From: Suillus spraguei
Taxonomy: Eukaryota > Basidiomycota > Agaricomycetes > Boletales > Suillaceae
Direction of reading: 5' to 3'
NCBI GenBank assembly: GCA_016800925.1
Contig: JABCPU010000001.1
Coordinates: 372,001-436,000, forward strand
DNA: 64,000 nt
The translations under genes were made by a program, and so were the position numbers. Of this stretch, positions 1-9,614 are shown piece by piece. The notes under the pieces were generated by a model. The model did not search any database. It was not told the origin of the DNA and saw only the letters and a program-made list of their open reading frames with translations. Position 1 is the first letter of the stretch. Each line of letters opens with the position of its first letter.

Positions 1-941
1 GAGAAGGGTTTTGTCAGATAAACGACACATTACTTTGCTCGTCAAGGTTTCCAGCACCCTAGAATTCGTCCGTGTCTGCACGTTCCTGACTTACCGACAA
101 CTTCCATGGCACCAGAGTCATAATTTCAACATTAACTTACCGGCAACTTAGGATACTTATCATGAACGACGAAATGAAGTGGTCACTGGACAATCAACAA
201 TGTCAAATACGCGTGCCACGACGGACAGCATTTTCGACAGGAACACAGATATTTCTCCTGCACGGAGCACGTTAGCTCAAAATCACTGAGACGGATAGAG
301 AGAACAGGAACTAACCAAAACAACGCACTCAAGAGGTGCAGTGGCAACGAGAGCAGACAACCAATAATGGGCGCCTGTGTGCGTCATCAACGGTACATTT
401 GCGCTGACAAAAAACACTTCTCTCACTAATCGTGGGAGGACAAGCGATATAAAATCTTCGCCCGTTACGTCACGTTCCTTGTGCTGTGTTATTTGTTTAC
501 TATTCTCGGCTCTTAGTCACAGGACTCACCTCCGCCGGGGCCGATTCTATTGTAGTGCGCCGAGTTTCGGCTTTCGCACGATACTGGTTACTCAGTCTGC
601 ACACCTCATACTCACTTACTGAGACTCGACCCCGGTGATCTTCGGGTCTTTTAACAGGACCGCTGCATAATTTTGATAGATACCGTGACCAGTGGCGAAG
701 GAATAATCAAACTATCAGCATGTACCTAAATTCTTTCACAATAATGATGAACCAATGTTTCTCGGACCGACCACAGTCATTAATCCATAATTCATCATAC
801 TAATTTCACTAGGTGAGCTGAACAATAACTTTGATGAACTCTTGTGTAGATAGATATAATTAATGTGTGAATGACGTTTAACCTAACTTAGCTGCGCTCT
901 AACCATGCATACGGAACAGCGTTGGGGCATCGATGGAGTGG
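1..941. other. Intergenic, no gene recognised
   Basis: Short reading frames only, none with family motifs or a coherent splice structure. I see no tRNA, tandem repeat or inverted repeat here. The left flank may hold the 3' end of a gene lying outside the window, but nothing supports one. Confidence 0.4.
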
Positions 942-1423
942 TTACTTTGACATCTTATCCTTCACATCGTCTTTAGTTTCTCGTGCGCCAGTACCAGCCT
1001 GAACAGAGATTAGCAACTAACAACCTGTTTGCACTGCAGTGATAGTTCACCTGTTCGACCTTTTGCCTGGCCTGCTGCGCAGGTTTCTGGGTAGTTTGCT
1101 TTGCCGAAGCCATTTTTGAACCTACAGGACTGTTGTACATAGACAGATTCTGCCCCGTTGAACATTTACTTACCGAGTGTCTCCTTGGTCTTCCCCGCTG
1201 CTTTCTCGCCCGTTTCAATAGCCGATGCAAGACCTCGACCAACTTTCTTATTTACCTTGAAACAAATAAGCTTGTGAAGTCAAATAGATGTGTGGTGATA
1301 TACCTTGTCAGCCATCTCGGACACTTTCCCGGGGACCGTGCTAGCAGCGGGCGTAGCATGGATAGTACGGGTATATGATACAGTACAAACGCGCGCGTTG
1401 GAGGTGATAACGTTGCGAAACAT
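942..1423 (-). CDS. Small mitochondrial LEA-like protein, four exons
   Basis: Four exons (1423-1304, 1255-1174, 1121-1051, 998-942) join in frame across three introns of 48, 52 and 52 nt with GT-AG ends, giving about 109 residues. The first ~28 residues (MFRNVITSNARVCTVSYTRT...IHATPAAS) look like a mitochondrial presequence: Arg, Ser and Thr, no acids, and an R-x-(I/F)-H-x-TPAAS cleavage-like end. The rest is hydrophilic, rich in Lys, Ala, Thr, Gln and Gly, and ends DDVKDKMSK. It lacks any hydrophobic core and resembles LEA-type or amphipathic-helix stress proteins. Function is not known; mitochondrial matrix location and a membrane or protein protection role are inferences. The start was chosen because it gives the presequence; a shorter product from the in-frame ATG at 1315 is possible. 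Confidence 0.62.
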
Positions 1424-2204
1424 GATGATAGGGTGAATGAAGTGTTCGTACAGTACTTGCGGTCCTTCATACACCACACAAACCAGGTTATGACGTTGGG
1501 AGGGTATTGATGTCATCGCACGTGCCAGCTCCGCACCAATGCACCAAGTGACCTTACCGCTCCTAGAATATTACTAGTACCACTGTCCACATGGTGAGCA
1601 GCTCATGACGCAGCTCAGATAGAATAAAAGTCCCCCTGTTTGTGATTCCACAGCTGGGCTACTGTGCCAACATTTATCTCACCTTCATTCATCATTAGTA
1701 GCCGACACGTAGAACGGCTTGTTCCTAGGTTACCTTGTACGATCATTGTTCTTCGTTGCCCTCCGTTGTCGCACTGGTGGTAATTCTCGGCCACGGCGAC
1801 AACTATGGGTTCCTTTACCATCCACAGCCCTTTCAATCATTGCTACGTGGAGTCTCTGGATCTTGCCATGTAGTTTAAGTTCCTTCCGCATGTGAAATGT
1901 TGGATCCGTGGGCAGAGCAGGTACATCAAGCAAATATCTCTGGCAGCAACGATTGGCTGGAGCACAGTTGTAAAGGACAATACCCGGCCAGAAATGCAGA
2001 CATCGGGTAACGGGAAAGACTGTCAGTGTGAAGCAGGCAGGAAGAGACTCTAATCAAGATCCGATGTAATCTGTGACGCCCTGATGACTGCGACAGTAGG
2101 CAATATGCCTGACAGTCGTTCCCTACGTAGCACGAAAATGTCATGTCCCAAAGATGTAAGCTACTCCTCAATGAATACTCAAATGTCGAACATTCGTCTT
2201 CACA
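1424..2204. other. Intergenic, no gene recognised
   Basis: Contains the presumed promoter of the small mitochondrial gene and the 3' flank of the BAR-SH3 gene. A minus-strand frame at 1730-1933 is open for 67 codons but has no recognisable motif and no convincing splice partners. Confidence 0.35.
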
Positions 2205-3944
2205 TCACTGCACGTAGTTGCCTGGGAATACACCTTGGTCGCCATTAAGACGACCCGTCCACCAATCTTCCTGGCTCTCTGTCTTTGTCACAATTTCGAT
2301 GCGGTCACCGGTTTTAAACGAAAGATCTCCATCAGCCTGAAATGAAGGGGTATGCAAACATTCATTCAAGAGATCAGATGGATTCATACCTGGGCATCGA
2401 AGTCATACAAGGCTGTAACATACTCTACTGCTGCCTCTGGCTTTGGTTTGGGTTTCAGCGGTGGAGGTGGAGGCGGCCTCTTTGTTGCAGCTGTGGTTCC
2501 AGCTCCTACATCATTTGAGGCGGCAGTATACGGAGGAGGAGGAGCAGGTGTCTGGCCTGGCGGCGGCGGCGGAGCCTTCTTGACAAAGGAAGATGTAGGG
2601 GCTGCTCGGGATGGTGGCACTGAGCGGCTGCTCCCACTGCCAGCACTCGTGACGCTGGGTGAACGACCAATGGAAGAAGGGACAGTCAACGAATTGCCGC
2701 CAGCGGCGCGATTAGCTTGTACAAATTTCGCTGGTAGTGGAAAATTGTGAGTGAACAAGACACGGGTGAGAGCGAAGCGTACAGGTCGATATGAAGCGTT
2801 TGGTAATATTGAGATCCTCTATTTGACTCCATGCATCTGTTCGCTTCTCTTCATAGTCAGCCTGGATTTGAGCGCCAGGGGCGTTGGTAACGTCGTATCG
2901 ACCCTCCGCGAATGAATTCATTTTCTCAAGGAAAAGATAATAAACGTTGAGCCTGTTGAATTGTAAAACACTTGCAAAGACTAGTTGTTCGGACGGCCAA
3001 AGACATACTGCATATAATAGAATGAATGGAAAAGAGGATCGATGAAATGAGTCGCAAGTTGCATGAACCGCGGGAGATCTGTCTTGAGCGCGTTGTTAAT
3101 GTAATCATACTCATTTGTGGCAATCTCGAAGTCTTGCTCAAGCTGACCATACAAACGTCAAACGTGTCGCTGACAGGAGGACACTCCGACACCTACCTTG
3201 AACAAATTCTTCTCATCACTCAAACTCTTCTCTTTCTTGTCCCTCAATTTAGTAAGTGAATTATTGAACCGATCATAATCGACCAGCTTATGATCGCGTT
3301 TAGTGATGCTCTTCCTGATCATCTTGAGGACACCCTGGAACTCTTTCACAGGTGCAACAATTCGTGATTCGATGAGCTCGAGTTCAGGGGAGATTGCAGA
3401 GCGAAGTTCGTCGAGAGCAGTTGAGTACGGAGGAGTATTTGCGATGGTTGCCTCGCAGGTGGGATGTTTGCCTTGCAAGTTATACTCGGCAGCCAACGGG
3501 GAGAATATAAAATTGAAATGGTTGGCGAAACCCGCAGAAGAAGTAAAGAGGGCTAAGAGTATGTGTGAGGATGCAGGAATAGATCACACAGACATTATTG
3601 ACACACATATAACAGATTCGGAGAATGTTTTGGTATCTTTGAGCAACTTCTCTGTGGCTTTCTCAAGGCTGATGAAATGGTTGTTGTAGTCGTCGAATTC
3701 TGGATCAGAAGACTCTGAAAAATGGTAAATAGTTTGGGTGAGTGGTTGATCGCAAAGATTAGATCTCACTCTTCGCGAAGCCAACTTTAGATGTGACAAG
3801 GTGCGGTGTCCTGTAGATAATCGTAAGTCATCTCCCTCCGCGCTGATGTTCAGACAGAAATATACGACAGACGCCACGGACTGTTGGCATAAAACCGAAA
3901 AAAGGACCAGCTCACCGCTTGATTGCTTTAGTGAACCCTTTCAT
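2205..3944 (-). CDS. RVS167: BAR-SH3 endocytic protein (Rvs167/Hob1 family)
   Basis: Multi-exon gene starting MKGFTKAIKR at 3944. The N-terminal BAR domain binds and bends membranes at endocytic sites and organises cortical actin in this family. The exon at 3170-3500 carries the family core (DELRSAISPELELIESRIVA, then KRDHKLVDYDRFNNSLTKLR); the next exon has MNSFAEGRYDV and DYEEKRTDAW. After the BAR domain comes a Pro/Ala/Gly-rich linker with poly-proline runs, then a C-terminal SH3 domain split by an intron near 2390: ALYDFDAQ on one side, then the WW pair of QEDWWTGRLNGDQGVFPGNYV. The protein stops two residues after GNYV (VQ). It is transcribed away from SDO1. Identity is firm; the exact borders of the middle exons are not. 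Confidence 0.93.
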
Positions 3945-4250
3945 CTTGCAGAAATGGTATAGCTATTATCAGGTCCGTAAATTGTCCTGATGCGGCTGAA
4001 AAGTTCGAGTTTTCGAATAAACGAGAAGTCTTCTGAATAATTAAGGGTGTTTTGAAGCACTGCGGTGCGGTTGTGTGCGTGCACCGCTGTCCTACTGCTC
4101 ATCAGTGACGGCGTGACAACACCCAATCGCGAACAAACACACAGATACAACGCTGCCTCCTAAACACCATCATCGATATATTCACTATCTATCAACTACA
4201 CCACACCTGTCGCATACTTATATTGAAACATACTGTATCATTGAATCGAA
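3945..4250. promoter_or_regulatory. Divergent promoter region, BAR-SH3 / SDO1
   Basis: The two start codons are 306 bp apart on opposite strands, so this stretch must hold both 5' UTRs and promoters. I recognised no specific factor site. Runs of CAACTACACCACACC and a TATTTAC-poor, AC-rich stretch lie just before the SDO1 start. Confidence 0.5.
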
Positions 4251-5308
4251 ATGCCTATCCAGCAGCCATCAAATCAAATCAAGTCAGTGTTTGACTGACA
4301 ATGTCTTGGGGTTTTACGCTGATGCGAGGTGAAGCACAGACTTACAAATGTATCCATCGTACGCCTAAAGAAGGGCGGTAAACGGTTCGAGGTATGGTGT
4401 GGATATTCCACATACTAACATCGTCTAAAGTCCTAGCTTTAGATTGCCTGCTACAAAAATAAGGTGCAGGAATGGAGAAACGGAGTGTATGTGGTCACAT
4501 CCATATGTTAGCACTGTGGCTAACGCAAAATCCTTGCGCAGTGAAACGAACTTAGATGACGTCCTTCAAATTTCGAACGTTTTCATGAATGTATCCAAAG
4601 GCGAGGTTGCCAAGTCTAACGATCTCCAGAAAGCATTTGGTACCTCGACGGTAGATGATGTTGTGAAAGAGGTTTTTATTCCTCAGCGATATCGGTCCCT
4701 TGCTTACCGGTGTTGCAGATCTTAAAAAAAGGCGAAGTTCAAGTGGCAGAGAAAGAACGTGATCACGATCTTGCTTCCCTCCGCAAGGAGATTGCTACAA
4801 TCGTCGCCGAGAAATGTGTCGATCCGGCCACTCAACGCCCATATCCTGTCGGAATGATCGAAAAGGCTATGGCTGAAGCAGGTGTGAGCGTGAAAGCGGG
4901 GAAGAATGCCAAGAGTCAAGTGGGTGATTCTTCATTGACACCCCACCCCACATTCTCATCGAGGAGTGATAGGTAGCGGAAACACTGCGACTCATCCAGG
5001 GTCACTCAACGCTACCGATTCAACGTGCAAGGATGCGGGTACGTGTCGTTCTCCCGGCTGCTGAAGGAGAGCGTTTGCAGGAACAGCTTCGTGCATTGGC
5101 TGAGACGGTCGAGAAAGAAGACAAGGGGGAATCTTGGGAAACTGTAAGTACTTTTCATCATTTGTCGGAAGATTTTGACGAGGTTATCTAGGTTATGCTT
5201 ATCGAGCCATCGCAAATCCGCGCGATCAACGATTTGTTGCAGAAAGAGAGCAAGGGAAAGGGGCGCGTTGAGACACTTACCTTTGCCGCAACCGCTGACA
5301 ACAATTAA
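4251..5308 (+). CDS. SDO1: Ribosome maturation factor SDO1/SBDS
   Basis: Starts MPIQQPSNQIK, as in yeast Sdo1 (MPINQPSGQIK). Six introns can be placed with in-frame junctions, and the exons read LTNVSIVRLKKGGKRFE, IACYKNKVQEWRNGVETNLD, DVLQISNVFMNVSKGEV, ILKKGEVQVAEKERDHDL, RARMRVRVVLPAAEGERL and, finally, VMLIEPSQIRAINDLLQKES. This covers the three SBDS domains: the N-terminal FYSH fold, the central helical domain and the C-terminal ferredoxin-like domain. In this family the protein acts with the GTPase Efl1 in the cytoplasm to release Tif6/eIF6 from pre-60S subunits. Total length is about 255 residues, the normal size. Start and stop are both secure. Confidence 0.96.
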
Positions 5309-7655
5309 ATTATTGATTATCGCATCGGTATGTCCTCCCGATGTTCGATTATGCCAACTGGAATAAGTTGTCATTGTCATTGCATCACTATCTCACGTCC
5401 ATGGGTGAATTTGCCCTTAGCAGATCTTATTGCTGATTCTAATTTCAAAACAACTGATGAACATTTTGCTGTTCTGAGCATCATCACGAGGACACCTCAT
5501 GGTCACCTGGTATTTGGATCCAAACTTGTAACTTATATTGCCTAGTTCACCATGTCTGTTTGTAAAGGAAGCAGTGCAAGAATAAAGTTAGACTTAACCG
5601 CTTCTGTTGGCCAATAAGCAGTGAATCCCACACCAGGGAATTCGCTGACTCAGAGCTACGGGGGCCCTCAGTCTTAGATTGTACTGTCCTACATAAGGTT
5701 CATTCTGAACAGGACACAAATCGGATATATGAATAAATAAAAAGTAGACTGCGCCTTGAGCGCTAGTATATTTACAGCGGTGTTCCTCAAAGGCGTGAAT
5801 ATGGATAAAGCCAGATTTTAAGGATATGATATATACATACTTAAGGTAAAATTGTTGACACGAGTGGCCTAATTTCTGGAACTCTCAAGCCTAACAAGCT
5901 GTTGTTACACATGTACACGCAACATAGAGTGTCAAGTGTCCCGTTATGACTCTGAACTGGCTCGGTTCCCTTGATTGCCTCTTCCAGGAAAAACCAGAAG
6001 TTTGGACACCAATGGACAACGAATCATCCCGTACCTCGTTTTATAGTATACAACACTACCTCTCGCAACATCCTCTCACAATGTGCCCTCTCAAAGCACT
6101 CGCCATAAGCCACTCGCCACAACCATCACATTCTTCAGTAAGTCCCATTGCATCATAACGACCAATACCCATGCCAGCTGCGAGCGCATGCATATGTCCT
6201 TGCTCGATTTTCGAGACCGAGAGATGTCTGTACAGTGGCCCATCGGTATTGTGTCTAATTGGTTGTTGCGCACGGCCAAGGAGGACATCCTTTGGTCTTG
6301 GGAGACATGCTGTACATTTTGCTTTAAGCATAAAACTAAAACATGTAGAGTTTTCATACCAAAACGACGGCGATTTTCCGCTGCTGGATGAAAGAGGGCG
6401 ATAGACTTTGATTCATGACAGATGACTGTGGATGCATCGATGAGTGTGAGCCAAGATAATTAACGAAGTATGGCGCGAGCTCAGTATGAACAGATGGTAG
6501 ACTGGCAATGGTAGCTCGAAATGTAATAAGTAGAAGCACAATACTCTTTGAACGAGGGAAGGATGAGATTTATGCCTTCCGCATTGAGTGAAAAATTTAC
6601 CTCGTGTTGTAAAGTTATCGTACAATGATTTGAGCAGCGCCGTAGGTTGTGTCTTGTCAAGCTTGACTGAAAATAACGAAGTAAGTAGTAAGAAGCAAGA
6701 ATGATAAGCATACTAGAAAATATGCAGCAGTGGTCTCGAAAGTGACAAACAGCATATGTGTGGCCGGTCGCCGAAGTGACAAATCGTACTGGTACGATAC
6801 GGGAACTTCTAGAGACTGGACTGGGCAACTACAAGTTAGTATCCATGAAATAAACAGAGACAAAATGCCTACTATGCAATCTGGACATACTGGCTGGCGT
6901 CACGAGAATGAATTACAAGCCCTGTATTGCTACGCTGAGCAGCGCAACCCATTGCAAACAGCGTGTTTCGAGCAGGAATGGTAATGAGGATTAACCCACG
7001 AGATCCTACAGGGGCAATTAATAAGTCTGTTATATACCGCACAACCATTAACAATGTTTGTCAGCATGTCCATAATGTATCAAGTTCATCAACAGAACTG
7101 CCTCCTTAGTAGACGCTCCCAAGTACACTGGCTATCCGCATATGTATCCCTATTCTCCGTGGATGGGACTGCTGGGGAAGGTAGGTGGCTCACACCTGTC
7201 TGAAGCGCGATGCGAGCCGGCGGCGAATGTCTTCATGTTCGCTGGAATGCTACCAAGTCGTCATTTTGAGGTGCCAGTCTCGCATTCGCGTCAAGTCGGT
7301 CCTGCTTCCTGTCCTGGTACTTGCCAATCTTGAAAATTTTGCAGTACCCGGGCCCCAGGCCATACTTTGATAAGAGACATCATTTAACTACAAGTTATAG
7401 TAAACGTGTGATACCTTTTGGCGATGAGAACCGTGGCTAAAAATTTGGCTGAGGACAACGGAATATCAGCTGGCACAAGGCGAAGAATTCGGCGTTGACG
7501 TTGATCGAGATCGACCAGTCGGATAACTTACAACAAGTGACACGTGACAAAAGTAAAGTCGGGGTCGTGATTGGCTATATGTAAGATGACCAAGCTTCAC
7601 AGGAAGATCTTGTGTTTCTTCGGCGACTGCCCTTTCCTCATTCTAACCGTCCACG
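5309..7655. other. Long intergenic stretch, no confident gene
   Basis: About 2.3 kb. Open frames on both strands are short and overlap each other. A weak candidate on the minus strand begins with two ATGs near 7385 and could join by a GC-type donor near 7338 to an exon reading EHEDIRRRLASRFRQ near 7240-7200, but nothing downstream continues it. The right end must contain the ISA1 promoter. No repeat structure was seen. Confidence 0.35.
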
Positions 7656-8393
7656 ATGCTGTCTTCACTAGGCCGTTCGTGCTCAGCACACAATGTCGTT
7701 CACTCAATACGCGCGTCTGCCATCTACTCCACTCATCGTCGTGCGATGATGTCCGCCTTAAGCTCTCAACCTCGGACACCACCGGAAGCACATTCTAGCT
7801 CCAATGCAAAGCAGCCTCTCAAAGATTCATCACCTGTTGTCGTGCCCACTGCAAAGTCGCTATCATCCGAACCAGCTTCTCCCCAGATAGCTGCTCGTCC
7901 ACCACCTGTGCCAAAGGCAGAGCGACCGCGGCCAACTATTCGGTCTACGAAGGCGGTGTTAAGTATGGTATGTGCTAATGATAGATTCTATCTGTATCAA
8001 CAAGATTTATCTCTCGTTGCAGACACCGAATGCGATGCAGCGGCTGCGTGGCTTGCTTAATAGTCCGACACCACAATTAATTCGCATAAGCGTGCGAAAC
8101 AAAGGTTGTGCTGGTTTGTCTTACCACCTTGACTATGTGGAGAAGCCGGAAAAGTTTGACGAGGTAGTACAGCAAGATGGGGTTAAGGTGCTCATAGACA
8201 GTAAGGCACTTTTCTCTATAATAGGCAGCGAAATGGACTGGAAGGAGGATGCGCTAAGGTGCGTCATTTACTATTTTAGGCGATGGTTCACCGCAGAACT
8301 TATGCGATTGATACCCGTAGCTCTAAATTCGTTTTTAACAATCCTAATATCAAGGACGCATGTGGATGTGGGGAGTCATTCACTGTTGCATAG
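7656..8393 (+). CDS. ISA1: Mitochondrial iron-sulfur assembly protein Isa1
   Basis: Three exons. Exon 1 encodes a mitochondrial leader (MLSSLGRSCSAHNVV...) followed by a long Ser/Pro/Ala-rich linker. Exon 2 encodes the A-type carrier fold (RLRGLLNSPTPQLIRISV, RNKGCAGLSYHLDYVEKP). Exon 3, joined across an intron at 8258-8310, ends NNPNIKDACGCGESFTVA. The three conserved cysteines, one in NKGCAG and two in CGCGESF, are present. In this family Isa1 works with Isa2 and Iba57 in the matrix to make [4Fe-4S] clusters for aconitase and lipoate synthase. The Pro-rich linker before the domain is common in fungal homologues. The neighbour UMP1 is convergent. Confidence 0.95.
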
Positions 8394-8749
8394 TATTGCA
8401 TACGGAGCACATCTGTCACTATTAAACATACTCTTCTGTGCTTTACATCTGTTAGAATTACTGTTATTTATACACATTCAGTGTATCCCTATCATACGCA
8501 CCTCACGTATATTCAATACATAAATGATGGCATTCCTGTGAGCTCCTCACTCACTTTTTATGTCGACATCACCCGCGTGCTGTCCTTGCAAGCTATTGAA
8601 GTTATGACATTACGGGATAGCAGGTATTACAACAGTCTAGGATTACAGTCGCAGTTTCTTCTCCATCTCGTCGTGGATGCTTAACGGCGGACCAGTCTCC
8701 ATGCCTATGGAACACCAAGTCAGGTCACATCACTTGAGTATCTGACAAA

Positions 8750-9264
8750 CTACGCACCGAGGAAGAAGTCAGCAGGTTCTAGAGTTTCATCCCGACCCAT
8801 CAGGATGTCGAGATGTATGTTTGACTGTGGCATACCAGGCATATGGGGGTTCTGAAAAGAATTCAATTTGCATATATTTAGCACGCGCGGTCATACTCAC
8901 GGCCGACACAATCTGGCGTTCCATAAGTAATCTCATAGGTGCACTGGGACCATAGAGATTAGCCAACATGTTCAGCCTCGCGTTGTCTTGCGTCTCTTCC
9001 CACTACGAACGCCGTCAGAAAGAGGCGCATTTTATGATGGATTTTTGAGCACACCTTTGAAATACGGTTCTCGAACTCGCCCCCTCTCGTTTCGGTCGCA
9101 ATGCTACGGATTCCATACCGGAAGGTGTCGTGAAGGCCTAGACTGCCTGCAGTATCACTTATGGATGCGGTTTTGATCTGTGAAGATGGAACAATGCGGT
9201 ATGAAGGTTCCTATATGACTGGATTAGTTTGATCTGTCGTCCGAACGATATGAATGCGCACCAT
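8750..9264 (-). CDS. UMP1: Proteasome maturation chaperone UMP1
   Basis: Encodes MEPSYRIVPSSQIK, then GLHDTFRYGIRSIA, then, after an intron, WEETQDNARLNMLANLYGP, MRLLMERQIVSAV, and a last exon ending SNIHLDILMGRDETLEP-ADFFLGA. This matches the Ump1/POMP pattern of an N-terminal disordered part, an NML-x-YG helix segment and a C-terminal LDIL-GRDE motif. The protein binds half-proteasomes during 20S assembly and becomes the first substrate of the finished particle. The start codon is alone in its exon: ATG at 9264-9262 is followed at once by a GTGCGC donor and a ~51-nt intron with an AACTAATC branch-like site. Without this intron the frame is closed by a stop just before GAACCT, so the 3-nt coding exon is required. 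Confidence 0.9.
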
Positions 9265-9614
9265 CGTAGTGATCTGAAAGTAAGTGTTAAGGACGACGCG
9301 TAGCCCATGTGACAGGGAGGTGGTCACGAGGGTAACTACATGTCACAATTTGTGACGTTCCCCACAATGTGACATGTGATGCACTGACGATGTCTAGCTC
9401 GAATGCCTATAAGTAGGCCAGCCTGCGAACGAATCATTACGCCTTCTACCTATTTCCTGTCGTCAACACCCTCAATAGGTGTGTTTCTCAAGTTTCATTG
9501 TTTCTGTGTTGCTGATACAGTTATCAGATACAAAACTTTAACCTAGCCCAGTCCCGTTAGTCACTAAGGACTTGGTTCCTGCATTTGTACTAGGAACGTT
9601 ATCTACACTCCGAG

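Noticed and set aside
377..622. 81-codon plus-strand frame near the left edge
   Set aside because: No motif, starts at a non-ATG codon and shows no codon pattern unlike the surrounding intergenic DNA.
5946..6404. Several overlapping frames on both strands (plus 5946, 6083, 6171; minus 6056, 6091)
   Set aside because: They shadow each other, carry no conserved motif and no splice chain; a CAAX-type pheromone precursor was considered but none ends in a CAAX box.
7190..7390. Possible minus-strand spliced gene (MSLIKVWPGARVLQNFQD joined to EHEDIRRRLASRFRQ)
   Set aside because: Needs a GC donor and has no continuing exon downstream; too weak to call.
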